64,000 nucleotides of DNA from Hoeflea sp. (lineage in GTDB: Bacteria > Pseudomonadota > Alphaproteobacteria > Rhizobiales > Rhizobiaceae): positions 558,001 through 622,000 of the forward strand of contig JACKJT010000003.1 of NCBI GenBank assembly GCA_020637795.1, written 5' to 3'. A model generated the notes under the pieces. That model was given only the letters and a program-made list of their open reading frames with translations. It was not told the DNA's origin and ran no database searches. Position 1 is the first letter of the stretch. Every line of letters starts with the position of its first letter. The position numbers and the translations under genes were made by a program. Positions 50,825 to 60,414 of this stretch are shown here, piece by piece.

Positions 50825-51040
50825 ATGCGTACACCCCCAAGCCAGGCGCCGCTGTCCGCGGCTTCAACCACGACACTGTCCCGGGGCGATTACTTTCCCG
50901 TCTCGGAAACCGCTGGTATCACCCAGGCTATTCCGTCAAGCGCTCTGTTTGGCGACCGCCGCGAGATCACCATCTCCCACCAAGGCGCTCTTTATCGGTT
51001 GCGCATCACCCGCCAGGGCAAGCTGATCCTCAACAAATGA
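50825..51040 (+). CDS. hemP: Hemin uptake protein HemP
   Basis: 71 aa. The C-terminal block SSALFGDRREITISHQGALYRLRITRQGKLILNK is the HemP family pattern (small proteins of about 60 aa ending in RLRxTRxGKLIL). HemP/HmuP proteins aid haem utilisation and in some bacteria help activate the haem receptor gene. A TTG at 50786 in the same frame was not used. No other haem-uptake genes are nearby, so this is an orphan copy. It runs toward the convergent aminotransferase gene, 62 nt away. Confidence 0.82.
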   Translation: MRTPPSQAPLSAASTTTLSRGDYFPVSETAGITQAIPSSALFGDRREITISHQGALYRLRITRQGKLILNK

Positions 51041-51102
51041 CCCCGCCGGCACACCCGTCGCGAACCTGTCGGCGACGTCCGGGACGTCTCCAAAACGCCA
51101 CG

Positions 51103-52293
51103 TCAGGCCGAGCAGGAAGCGAACCGCGATCCAAGCTGGCGAATGGTGGCCACGTCGGCATTGGCGAACGCGACGCGAAGATAGCACTCCAGCCCGTTGC
51201 CGAAGAAGGCGCCGGGAATGGCGATGACGCCGGCCTCTCGCGCCAGCCTGTGCGCCGCATCGTGACTGCTCAGCTCTACAAAGGGATGTTCGACAAAGGC
51301 GAAATAGGCTCCGAGCGCCGTAACTTCCCATCCTTCAGCCCCGGCCATGACCTCGGACAATGCAGCGGTCCGTGCAGCGATCTCCAGCGCATTGGCACGA
51401 CGCCAGTCCACAAGCGCAGGGATAGCCCTGGCAAGTGCCGCCTGCGGCGGCCGCGGAGCGCAGATCTGCAGATTGTCCATCACCTTGGCGATCTGGCTCA
51501 CCACGGCCTGTCCCGCAGTCACCGCTCCCACCCGGTGACCGGGAATGCAGAAGGATTTGGAGAAGCTGTAGAGCCCGATCAGGTTGTCCTGCCAGCCGGG
51601 CTGCGCAAACAGTGAGTGCGGTGCACCGGCATCGAGCGGCAGAAAATCGCGATAGGTCTCGTCGACAACCAGCCATATGCCATGTGCCCGGCAGAGCGCC
51701 AACAACTCCTGCAGCAACCCGTCCGGATAGGTCGCCCCGGTGGGATTATTGGGCGTCACCACTGCCAGCGCACGCACACCCTTGCCGATCATCGCCTCGA
51801 CCGCGGTCGGTTCGGGCAGGAAGCCATTTTCGGCGCGGCAGTCGACATACTCGACCCGCACGCCTGACATGCGAAGCGTGGTCTCATGATTGAAATAGCA
51901 CGGATTGGTCAGCAGCACCGTGTCGCCGGGACCGGCGATCGCCATCATCGCCGCCATGAAGGCCTGATTGCAGCCGGACGTGATGTGGATGTTTGCGGCA
52001 GCGATGTCGGCCGCGTAGATGTCGCCGACCCAGGCTGCATAGGCCGCACGCAAGTCCGGCTCACCCTCGATATCTCCGTATCCGGCCATCGCCACCGAAC
52101 CGGCGGCCTCGCCGAGCCAGCGCAGCATGTCGGGATGCGGCGGATACCCCGGCACCGCCTGCGACAGGTCGATCAGCGGCCCGAGACTGCCGTCATATTC
52201 GGTCTTCCAGGCCTGAACCTCTGGAATCGGCGGCGCGGAAAGGCTGGCGACAAGCGGGTTGATGCGGGCACTCGGCATGAGGGACACTTTCAT
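51103..52293 (-). CDS. Class I/II PLP-dependent aminotransferase
   Basis: 396 aa from ATG 52293. Fold-type I aminotransferase: VTPNNPTGATYPD, the PLP-phosphate and Asp region WLVVDETYRDFLPLD, and the Schiff-base Lys in GLYSFSKSFCIPGHRVGAV. Related to aspartate/arginine-pyruvate-type aminotransferases. It follows the LysR gene on the minus strand, 7 nt after its stop. The divergent operon encodes a ureohydrolase and nitrilase, so transamination of arginine, GABA or a guanidino amino acid is a reasonable guess, not a demonstrated role. Confidence 0.88.
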   Translation of the reverse strand: MKVSLMPSARINPLVASLSAPPIPEVQAWKTEYDGSLGPLIDLSQAVPGYPPHPDMLRWLGEAAGSVAMAGYGDIEGEPDLRAAYAAWVGDIYAADIAAANIHITSGCNQAFMAAMMAIAGPGDTVLLTNPCYFNHETTLRMSGVRVEYVDCRAENGFLPEPTAVEAMIGKGVRALAVVTPNNPTGATYPDGLLQELLALCRAHGIWLVVDETYRDFLPLDAGAPHSLFAQPGWQDNLIGLYSFSKSFCIPGHRVGAVTAGQAVVSQIAKVMDNLQICAPRPPQAALARAIPALVDWRRANALEIAARTAALSEVMAGAEGWEVTALGAYFAFVEHPFVELSSHDAAHRLAREAGVIAIPGAFFGNGLECYLRVAFANADVATIRQLGSRFASCSA

Positions 52294-52300
52294 GGATGCG

Positions 52301-53281
<981 letters not shown>

Positions 53282-53296
53282 CGGCTCGACCCTGAT

Positions 53297-53311
53297 GTGA
53301 GAAATTTTCAC
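53297..53311. promoter_or_regulatory. Dyad GTGAGAAATTTTCAC in LysR/ureohydrolase intergenic region
   Basis: 15-bp imperfect palindrome (12 of 15 positions agree with its reverse complement), 15 nt ahead of the LysR start codon. Position and symmetry suit autoregulation by the LysR protein. Confidence 0.4.
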
Positions 53312-53419
53312 ATAAATGGTGCTAACAATATCAATTGCTTTCATCCCGCCGCTTTGCAACATTTTATTCAACGACAGTGCCGATTGTCGCGGCACCGCAC
53401 TTCTTGGGATGGCGTTAAC

Positions 53420-54481
53420 ATGGCTTGGGACAAGGCGAAGCTCGATGAGTTGAGAGGCAAGTATGGCGAGAGCCACGGCGGAGAACTGTTCAATCCGCGG
53501 TTCCGGCGGGTGGCCGACAAGATCTTCACCGAGAGCGGCACACGGCTGGCGCCCTATTCCGGCATCCCCACGTTCCTCACCGCACCCTATGTCGAGATCG
53601 ACAACGACAAACCGGATTTCGGCGACCTGCAGGTCGCCATGATCGGTATGCCGATGGACCTCGGCGTCACCAACCGCAACGGCTCGCGCTTCGGTCCCCG
53701 CGCCTTGCGCACCATCGAACGCATCGGCCCTTACAATCACGTGCTCGATTGCGCTCCGGTGCACGAACTGCGTGTCGCCGATATCGGCGATGTCAGTTTC
53801 CGGAGCCGTTACCGGCTGGAGCTTTGCCACGAGGACATCGAACGCCGTCTGCACCAGATCGTCGATGCAGGCGTTTTGCCGCTTTCCATCGGGGGCGATC
53901 ATTCGATCACCCACCCGATCTTGAAGGCTGTCGGCAAGAACCGCCCCGTCGGCATGATCCATATCGACGCCCATTGCGACACGGGCGGCGCCTTCGACAT
54001 GACCAAGTTCCACCATGGCGGCCCGTTCCGCAACGCGGTGCTCGACGGCGTGCTCGATCCGACCCGGACGATCCAGATCGGAATCCGCGGACCAGCCGAG
54101 TATCTTTGGGAATTCTCCTATGAATCCGGCATGACCGTCATTCACGCCGAGGAAGTCACCGGCATGGGCATGCCGGCGATCATTGCGCGGGCCCGGGAAA
54201 TCATCGGCGACGGCCCGACCTATCTCTCTTTCGACATCGACAGTCTGGACCCGGCCTTTGCGCCCGGAACAGGTACGCCGGAAGTGGGCGGCCTGACGAC
54301 GCGCGAGGTGCTGGAACTGATCCGCGGCCTCAAGGGTATCAACATCGTCGGCGGCGACGTGGTCGAGGTTGCCCCGCAATATGATTCCACCACGAACACG
54401 GCGCATGCCGGCGCCCAGGTGCTGTTCGAGATCCTCAGCCTGATGGTCTTCAGCCCTGCCATTACCGGCAGCGAGGCCTGA
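53420..54481 (+). CDS. Agmatinase/guanidinobutyrase-family ureohydrolase
   Basis: 353 aa. A binuclear manganese hydrolase that removes urea from a guanidino compound. Metal motifs are all present: LSIGGDHSITHPI, MIHIDAHCDTGGAF and LSFDIDSLDPAFAPGTGTPE. At 353 aa it is longer than E. coli agmatinase (306 aa), with an N-terminal extension (about residues 1-60) of the kind seen in guanidinobutyrase and guanidinopropionase. Agmatine, 4-guanidinobutyrate, 3-guanidinopropionate or guanidine are possible substrates. It leads an operon with a polyamine-type importer and a nitrilase, so the guanidino compound is probably imported. Confidence 0.9.
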   Translation: MAWDKAKLDELRGKYGESHGGELFNPRFRRVADKIFTESGTRLAPYSGIPTFLTAPYVEIDNDKPDFGDLQVAMIGMPMDLGVTNRNGSRFGPRALRTIERIGPYNHVLDCAPVHELRVADIGDVSFRSRYRLELCHEDIERRLHQIVDAGVLPLSIGGDHSITHPILKAVGKNRPVGMIHIDAHCDTGGAFDMTKFHHGGPFRNAVLDGVLDPTRTIQIGIRGPAEYLWEFSYESGMTVIHAEEVTGMGMPAIIARAREIIGDGPTYLSFDIDSLDPAFAPGTGTPEVGGLTTREVLELIRGLKGINIVGGDVVEVAPQYDSTTNTAHAGAQVLFEILSLMVFSPAITGSEA

Positions 54482-54484
54482 CAT

Positions 54485-54509
54485 CCGGTCTCAGACGCGC
54501 TGAGACCGG
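54485..54509 (+). terminator. Hairpin after the ureohydrolase gene
   Basis: Perfect 10-bp stem CCGGTCTCAG / CTGAGACCGG with a 5-nt loop, directly after the stop codon. No T-run follows, so read-through or mRNA protection is as likely as termination. Confidence 0.55.
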
Positions 54510-54595
54510 TCGACGACATTGCTCAATGAGGCAAGGAACCTCAGGCAGACAACAAGGGAACTCCGGTCAGTGACCGGTCAACAAAGGAGAAGACC

Positions 54596-55684
54596 ATGAC
54601 CAAATTCCTCAGACACTCCATCAGTCGCCGCGCGGTTCTCGGCGGAACCGCAGCGGCCATCGGCGCCCTGTCGATGCCCTCGATCCTGCGTGCCCAGGAC
54701 CGCTCTCTCAAGGTCGGCGTCTATGGCGGCTACTTCAAGGACTCGTTCGACGCCAACATCTTCCCCGATTTCACCGCCGCCACCGGCATTGCAGTCGAAT
54801 CGGTTGCCGAACCGACCGGCGAAGCCTGGCTGGTGCAGCTCGAGCAGGCCGCCAAGGCTGGCGTCGCGCCAGCCGATGTCTCGATGATGTCGCAGGTCGC
54901 CATGCTCAAGGGCCAGTCCACCGAACTCTGGGCGCCGATCGATACCTCGAAAATCAAGAACTATGACGACCTACTCGGCCAGTTCGTCAACAAGTACCCC
55001 GACGGCCGCGTGGCCGGCATCGGCGCGGTGGCCTGGTACATCACCCTTGTCACCAACACCGACGTCTACCCGCAAGCGCCAGACAGCTGGGCAGCGCTCT
55101 GGGATCCGGCCAATGCCGACAAGCTCGGCCTTCTGGCGCTTGTCTCGAACTCCTTCCTGCTTGAAGTCACCGCCAAGACTTATCTGGGCGGCACAGGTGC
55201 GCTCGACACGGAAGAAGGCCTCAACAAGGCGTTCGAGAAACTCGCCGAGGTCAAGCCGAATGTCCGTCTGTGGTACCGCGATGAAGCCCAGTTCGAGCAG
55301 GCGCTGAAATCCGGCGAAATCCCGATGGGACAGTATTACCATGACGTCACCGGCCTTGCCGCCGCCGATGGTCATCCTGTCCGCTCCACCTTCCCCAAGG
55401 AGGGCGGTATCCAGGATTCGGGTTGCTGGGCGCTGTCGCGCGCTTCCGACAAGGTCGAGGAAGCCCATGTCTTCATCGACTACATGAGCCAGCCGGCAAT
55501 CCAGGCGACGCTGTCGCGCAAGGTCGGCACCGCGCCGACCCTCAAACGTGATCTTCTCGATCTGACGGCGGAAGAGTTCGCCAGCGTCTCCTCCGACATC
55601 GATCCGATCATCCCCCGTTACGACCTCTACCAGACCAAGTCGGACTGGCTGAACCAGAAATGGACCGAGATGATCGTTGGCTGA
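54596..55684 (+). CDS. Tat-exported extracellular solute-binding protein, PotD-like
   Basis: 362 aa. The N-terminus SISRRAVLGGTAAAIGALSMPSILRAQD carries a twin-arginine (SRRAVLG) signal, unlike the Sec signals of the other two polyamine-type receptors in this window. The mature protein (KVGVYGGYFKDSFDANIFPDFTAATGI) is a type II binding fold. AAAGGAG lies close upstream of the ATG at 54596. Followed by a strong hairpin and then the ATPase gene. It likely captures a guanidino compound or polyamine for the ureohydrolase and nitrilase in the same operon. Confidence 0.9.
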   Translation: MTKFLRHSISRRAVLGGTAAAIGALSMPSILRAQDRSLKVGVYGGYFKDSFDANIFPDFTAATGIAVESVAEPTGEAWLVQLEQAAKAGVAPADVSMMSQVAMLKGQSTELWAPIDTSKIKNYDDLLGQFVNKYPDGRVAGIGAVAWYITLVTNTDVYPQAPDSWAALWDPANADKLGLLALVSNSFLLEVTAKTYLGGTGALDTEEGLNKAFEKLAEVKPNVRLWYRDEAQFEQALKSGEIPMGQYYHDVTGLAAADGHPVRSTFPKEGGIQDSGCWALSRASDKVEEAHVFIDYMSQPAIQATLSRKVGTAPTLKRDLLDLTAEEFASVSSDIDPIIPRYDLYQTKSDWLNQKWTEMIVG

Positions 55685-55724
55685 CGCCTGATTGCGTCCC
55701 GCCCGGGGATGTGATTGCCTGAAA

Positions 55725-55753
55725 GCGGGAGGGCGAGTTCACCGCCCTCCCGC
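55725..55753 (+). terminator. Intercistronic hairpin after binding-protein gene
   Basis: Perfect 11-bp stem GCGGGAGGGCG / CGCCCTCCCGC with a 7-nt loop between the binding-protein stop and the ATPase start. It is the third such element after a polyamine-type receptor gene in this window. Confidence 0.7.
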
Positions 55754-55789
55754 CCCCCCGCGAGCCGGGGCGAAACCAATGGGGACACG

Positions 55790-56827
55790 ATGTCCGGTTT
55801 GACCCTCAATTCCGTGCGCAAGGATTTTGGCAGCTTCACCGCGGTCAATGATGTGCAATTGAGCGTGCCGCACGGCACCTTCGTCTGCATGCTCGGACCG
55901 TCGGGCTGCGGCAAGACCACGCTGCTCAGGATGATCGCCGGCCTCGATCTGCCCACCAGCGGCGAGATCCGGCTCGATGGCGAGGACATAACCGCCGTCC
56001 CCACCCACAAGCGCAATCTTGGCATGGTGTTCCAGTCCCTGGCGCTGTTCCCGCATCTCACCGTCGGCGAGAACATCGCCTATCCGCTCAGGATCCGTGG
56101 CGCCCCGCGCGAGGAGCAGAAGCGCCGGGTCGACGAATTGCTGGCGATGATCCACCTTCCCGGCTACGCCGATCGCCCGGTGGCGAAGCTGTCCGGCGGC
56201 CAGCGCCAGCGGGTGGCGATCGCCCGCGCCTTGACCCGTTCACCCAAGCTGTTCCTGCTCGACGAGCCGCTCTCAGCCCTCGACGCCAAGCTGCGCGAAG
56301 CCATGCAGGTCGAACTTCGCCAGTTGCAGCAGCAGCTCGGCATCACCACCATCGTCGTCACCCACGACCAACGCGAGGCCATGACCATGGCCGACACCGT
56401 GGTGGTGATGAACCAGGGCGAGATCCGCCAGGCGGCAAGCCCGATGGAAATCTACCGCCGGCCCGCAGATACCTTCGTCGCCGACTTCATCGGTTCGACC
56501 AATCTGATCGACATGGACACCGACAGCACCGGCCGCGCCATCGTTCTGGGCCAGGCAATCACCGGCCTGTCCGCACCCCGTGGCGGCAAGGCGATCCTCT
56601 CCGTCCGCCCGGAAGACATCCACCTGACCGCGCCCGGCAGCGACGGCGCGATCACCGGCACCGTGACCTTCGTTCGCGATCTCGGCGGCACCATCGAGAC
56701 CTTCATCGATTGTTCCGGCAAGCCGCTGATCGCGGTCTCGACGCCGCGCGCCCGCCCGGAAGTCTCCGTCGGCCAGCCGGTCGGCGTCGTGCTGGATCCG
56801 GGCGTCTGCGTGGTGCTGGACAAATGA
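55790..56827 (+). CDS. Polyamine-type ABC transporter ATP-binding protein (PotA family)
   Basis: 345 aa from ATG 55790. Walker A GPSGCGKTTLLRMI, Q-loop VFQSLALFPHLTVGEN, signature LSGGQRQRVAIARALT, Walker B LFLLDEPLSALDAKLRE, H-loop VTHDQREAMTMAD and a C-terminal TOBE region (about 235-345). All functional motifs intact. It overlaps the next permease gene by 4 nt, showing tight coupling. Confidence 0.94.
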   Translation: MSGLTLNSVRKDFGSFTAVNDVQLSVPHGTFVCMLGPSGCGKTTLLRMIAGLDLPTSGEIRLDGEDITAVPTHKRNLGMVFQSLALFPHLTVGENIAYPLRIRGAPREEQKRRVDELLAMIHLPGYADRPVAKLSGGQRQRVAIARALTRSPKLFLLDEPLSALDAKLREAMQVELRQLQQQLGITTIVVTHDQREAMTMADTVVVMNQGEIRQAASPMEIYRRPADTFVADFIGSTNLIDMDTDSTGRAIVLGQAITGLSAPRGGKAILSVRPEDIHLTAPGSDGAITGTVTFVRDLGGTIETFIDCSGKPLIAVSTPRARPEVSVGQPVGVVLDPGVCVVLDK

Positions 56828-57681
56828 GACGCGAGGCGCCGCAAAAACTGACCGATTACGCACCGCTCGCCTTCCCGGCTATCATGCTGACGGTGTTCTT
56901 CGTCATTCCGTTCGGCACCATGATTGCGGTCAGCTTCTTCCAGCGCCAGCAGGGCGGCTTCTACACGCCCGCCTTCGTGTTCTCCAACTACGAGCGCTTC
57001 GCCAGCCTGTTCTTCGCCAACGTGCTGGGGTTCTCGCTGATGCTGGCGATCCTCGTCGCCATATGCTGCGTCGCCATCGGAGTCCCCTTCACCTACCTCC
57101 TGACCCGGATGAGCAGACGGGCGCAGATCGTCTGGATGGTGGCCCTGCTTTCGGTCCTGTCCCTGTCCGAAGTCATCATCGGATTTGCCTGGTCGACGCT
57201 GTTTTCCCGCACCGCCGGCATCACCAACCTGCTGGTGGCGCTGGGGCTGATGCAAAAGGCGGTGGCGCTGTCTCCCGGTTTTCCGGCGGTGCTGACGGCG
57301 ATGGTCTATCAGGCGCTCCCCTACACCATCCTGGTTCTGTACCCGGCACTGGTACGTCTTGATCCGACGCTGACCGAAGCCGCGCGAACGCTGGGCGCCT
57401 CGCCGCTCAGAGCCTTTTTCACCGTGGTTGTGCCGGCGCTCAGGACCACGATTCTGGCCACCCTGATCATGGTCTTCATCTTCGCGCTCGGCTCCTACCT
57501 GCTGCCGCAGATCCTTGGCCGGCCGCAACACTGGACGCTGTCGGTGCTGATCACCGATCAGGCGATCTACCAGTCCAACATGCCGTTCGCGGCAGCCATG
57601 GCCGTGTTCCTGGTGCTGGTCACCCTTGCCATGGTGGCGCTGACGCTGTTTGTCGGCCGCAAGCGGGAGGCGGCCGCATGA
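56824..57681 (+). CDS. ABC transporter permease, PotB-like
   Basis: 285 aa, overlapping the ATPase stop by 4 nt. Six membrane helices and the EAA loop PTLTEAARTLGASPLRAFFTVVVPALRTT identify the first permease of the third polyamine-type importer. Ordinary length. Confidence 0.92.
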   Translation: MRREAPQKLTDYAPLAFPAIMLTVFFVIPFGTMIAVSFFQRQQGGFYTPAFVFSNYERFASLFFANVLGFSLMLAILVAICCVAIGVPFTYLLTRMSRRAQIVWMVALLSVLSLSEVIIGFAWSTLFSRTAGITNLLVALGLMQKAVALSPGFPAVLTAMVYQALPYTILVLYPALVRLDPTLTEAARTLGASPLRAFFTVVVPALRTTILATLIMVFIFALGSYLLPQILGRPQHWTLSVLITDQAIYQSNMPFAAAMAVFLVLVTLAMVALTLFVGRKREAAA

Positions 57682-58478
57682 GCCTCTTTCTGCGCCGCTT
57701 CTACTTCATCCTCGTCGGCCTGTTTCTTTCCGCTCCGTTGATCGTGGTTGCCGGCGTATCGGTCAATGCCAGGCAGACGCTGGCTTTCCCGCCGCAGGGT
57801 TTCTCGCTCTCCTGGTATGTCGAGATCTTCGCCGATTCCGGCTGGCGCAATGCGCTGTTTGCCTCGCTGACCCTGGCAACCCTGTCCGCGGCTCTCGCCG
57901 TGGCCATCGCGCTGCCTTTGAGCTGGTTCCTGTGGCGGCGGATTGCGCCCTGGGCCAACATCTTCCAGCTCTTGGGCATCGCGCCCTTCACCTTGCCGCC
58001 GGTGATCACCGCGCTGGGGCTGCTCACCTTCTGGGCCACCACCGGCTTCTACGGTCAGCCCTGGACGGCGGTGATCAGCCATGCGATCTTCTTTGTCACC
58101 CTGCCGCTCGTCACCCTGTCGCTCGGCTTTTCCGCCATCGACCGCTCGCTGGTCGAAGCGGCGGCAACCATGGGAGCCGATGACCGCACCATCTTCCGCA
58201 CCGTCGTGCTGCCGCTGATCACGCCCTACCTGGTCTCGGGCTATGCCTTCGCCTTTGTGCTGTCGCTCAACGAATACATCGTCGCCTACATGACCGTCGG
58301 CTTCACCATGGAAACCCTGCCGATCAAGATCTTCAACGCGCTGCGCTACGGCTACACGCCGACCATGGCGTCGGTCACCGTCCTGTTCGTGGTGCTGGCC
58401 GCGGTGATCTATTCGCTGATCGCCCGTTACGGCGATCTGTTGAAGCTGCTTGGCGCCAATTCCGGGGAAAAACCATGA
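57678..58478 (+). CDS. ABC transporter permease, PotC-like
   Basis: 266 aa, overlapping the preceding permease by 4 nt and the nitrilase gene by 4 nt. The EAA loop is RSLVEAAATMGADDRTIFRTVVLPLITPY; the C-terminus EYIVAYMTVGFTMETLPIKIFNALRYG is typical of PotC. The chain of ATGA overlaps makes importer and nitrilase one translational unit. Confidence 0.92.
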   Translation: MSLFLRRFYFILVGLFLSAPLIVVAGVSVNARQTLAFPPQGFSLSWYVEIFADSGWRNALFASLTLATLSAALAVAIALPLSWFLWRRIAPWANIFQLLGIAPFTLPPVITALGLLTFWATTGFYGQPWTAVISHAIFFVTLPLVTLSLGFSAIDRSLVEAAATMGADDRTIFRTVVLPLITPYLVSGYAFAFVLSLNEYIVAYMTVGFTMETLPIKIFNALRYGYTPTMASVTVLFVVLAAVIYSLIARYGDLLKLLGANSGEKP

Positions 58479-59242
58479 TCCGTCTTTCGGCCTTCCAGAT
58501 GCAGACGGCGGGCCCCGATGCCGCCGCCAATCTGGCGCACATCGAGACCGCCGCCCGCGAGGCCGCACGGGCCGGCGCGACGCTTCTGGTTTCCCCGGAG
58601 CTGGGGATCACCAGCTATGGCGGCGGCGAAGATATTCTGGCACTGGCCGAACCGGCAGATGGCGAGATCGTGGACAGGCTTGGCCGGATCGCCCGAGAGA
58701 CCGGCGTCGCCCTCGTTGGCGGCTTCGCCGAAAAAGACGGGGATGCGGTCTACAATTCCGCCGTCTACACCGATGGCAGCGGCAAGCCTTCCGTCTATCG
58801 CAAGTCGCATCTCTATGGCGATTACGAACGCAACCTGTTCATGCCGGAGAAGCCGTCAACCTGCCTGTTCAGCCATCGCGGCATGACGCTCGGGATGCTG
58901 ATCTGCTATGATGTCGAATTCCCGGAAAATGTGCGGCGGCTGGCGCTTGCCGGCGCGGAGATGATCCTGGTGCCGACGGCCACGCCGAAGGGCGCATCCG
59001 GCACGTTCATCGCCGAGAAAATGATCCCGGTGCGCGCCTTCGAGAACCAGATCTTCATCGCCTATGTCAACAACATCGGCAGGGACGGCGATTTCGACTA
59101 TGCGGGGCGTTCGATCATCGCCGCGCCCGACGGCACGGCTCTGGCGACTGCAGGGCTGTCGGAACAGTTGCTGACGGTCGACATCGAGCCTCAACTCTAT
59201 GCCCGTTCGCGAAGCGAGAACACCTATCTCAGGGACCTGTAG
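58475..59242 (+). CDS. Nitrilase-superfamily carbon-nitrogen hydrolase
   Basis: 255 aa. The catalytic triad of the superfamily is Glu42 (LLVSPELGITSYGG), Lys110 (SVYRKSHLYGDYE) and Cys144 (LGMLICYDVEFPE). The size and sequence suggest an aliphatic amidase or N-carbamoylputrescine/omega-amidase type rather than a true nitrilase. Encoded at the end of the ureohydrolase/importer operon with a 4-nt overlap. Hydrolysis of an amide such as 4-guanidinobutyramide before ureohydrolase action would explain the pairing, but this is a guess. Confidence 0.88.
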   Translation: MIRLSAFQMQTAGPDAAANLAHIETAAREAARAGATLLVSPELGITSYGGGEDILALAEPADGEIVDRLGRIARETGVALVGGFAEKDGDAVYNSAVYTDGSGKPSVYRKSHLYGDYERNLFMPEKPSTCLFSHRGMTLGMLICYDVEFPENVRRLALAGAEMILVPTATPKGASGTFIAEKMIPVRAFENQIFIAYVNNIGRDGDFDYAGRSIIAAPDGTALATAGLSEQLLTVDIEPQLYARSRSENTYLRDL

Positions 59243-59281
59243 GCTGGTCTCTGCCGTAACCGGACCCGATAGCGGGAGCTT

Positions 59282-60214
59282 TCAGGCCTGCCCGGTAGAG
59301 AGTGCTTCCTCTACCGCAAGCCTCGCCATGGCCAAAGCCGCATCACGGGTTCTTGCCGCGGCGATGAAGCGGCCATTGTGACAAAAACTCGCTCCCTCGA
59401 CGCCGCATACAGCCTCCAGCTCGCCATTCGCCAGGCCGGCCCAGGCCGCGGGCAGATCGGCGCGCTGTTCGAATCCCTCGTCCGACTGGCGGATGCCGGT
59501 CAGGCACCAATCCTTCTCGCGCGGGTGAACCACGAACAGCAGGTGATCCGCGCCTGCCTTCATGATCGCCGGGCGGAAAGGCATTCCCATTGGAAGCTCC
59601 AGAACCCGGTTCTCGCCCGCAGCCGAAATTGCCTGCAGCACCAGGTCCTCGGCCCGCAGCTTCGCCGCACTTCCTGCGATCCGGGCTTCGAGAAAGCTGC
59701 GCGCAATGGCCAGCGCTTGCTCGAACGCCCGTTCCAGCGCTTCCGGATCGGTCTCGTCGAAAACCGGTTTCAGGGTTTCAAGCAGCACCGGCAGGGTCAG
59801 CACGGCCAGCGGTCCGGCCACCGCCGGGCTCATCGCCCCGTTGTCCAGCAGATCGATCGGCAGGACGAAGCTTTCGTCAAGGCCGGCATAGACAGGCTCG
59901 ATATGGGCTTCGGGCAGCCCGATTGCGGCGAGATAGTCATGGCCGAAATGTTTCCAGATCAGGCCGAACGAGCTGTAGGGTTGCCCGTCGTCGCGCAGCG
60001 GCGCGCCGCGCTGGTGGTGATCGAAGATCCCGGCTTTGGCGTCATAGGCGCCGCCGACATCATAGATGATCCGGTTTGCCCCGGGGGTGATCCACTCCGC
60101 CGCCCGGCTACGCACGATCACGGCCTGCGGGAACAGCCGGGTCAGCACCACGCTGGACAGCAGTTCATCTGCATGGAAACCGCCGGAATGGGTAACGAGG
60201 AATTCTAGGATCAT
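59282..60214 (-). CDS. MYG1-family (UPF0160) protein, DHH-like hydrolase
   Basis: 310 aa. Starts at ATG 60214. The metal-binding blocks of the MYG1 family are visible: VTHSGGFHADELLSSVVL near the N-terminus and AKAGIFDHHQRG (a DHH motif) around residue 60, then VLPIDLLDNGA. MYG1 is an RNA exonuclease in eukaryotes; bacterial members are poorly characterised. Convergent with the nitrilase gene (39-nt gap) and on the same strand as the XRE-cupin regulator 200 nt upstream. No link to amine catabolism is apparent. Confidence 0.82.
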   Translation of the reverse strand: MILEFLVTHSGGFHADELLSSVVLTRLFPQAVIVRSRAAEWITPGANRIIYDVGGAYDAKAGIFDHHQRGAPLRDDGQPYSSFGLIWKHFGHDYLAAIGLPEAHIEPVYAGLDESFVLPIDLLDNGAMSPAVAGPLAVLTLPVLLETLKPVFDETDPEALERAFEQALAIARSFLEARIAGSAAKLRAEDLVLQAISAAGENRVLELPMGMPFRPAIMKAGADHLLFVVHPREKDWCLTGIRQSDEGFEQRADLPAAWAGLANGELEAVCGVEGASFCHNGRFIAAARTRDAALAMARLAVEEALSTGQA

Positions 60215-60414
60215 ATGGGAAGGCGCCTTGTTGTTCGCGGCAGTCTCGCCTGCGGCAGACACCAGATAGCCACAGTCGGACCTCAACTCAACCCGACCTC
60301 ATCAGGATGGACATGCAAACCGGGGACAATGCCATGGCAGCAAATCGTTGGCAGCTGCCAGAAATCCAGGTTCGGAGCTTCGACCGAGCGCGATAATGCC
60401 ATCCGGCACTCCGT

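Noticed and set aside
53282..54484. Upstream extension of the LysR frame
   Set aside because: It is antisense of the ureohydrolase; the LysR domain begins at 53281.
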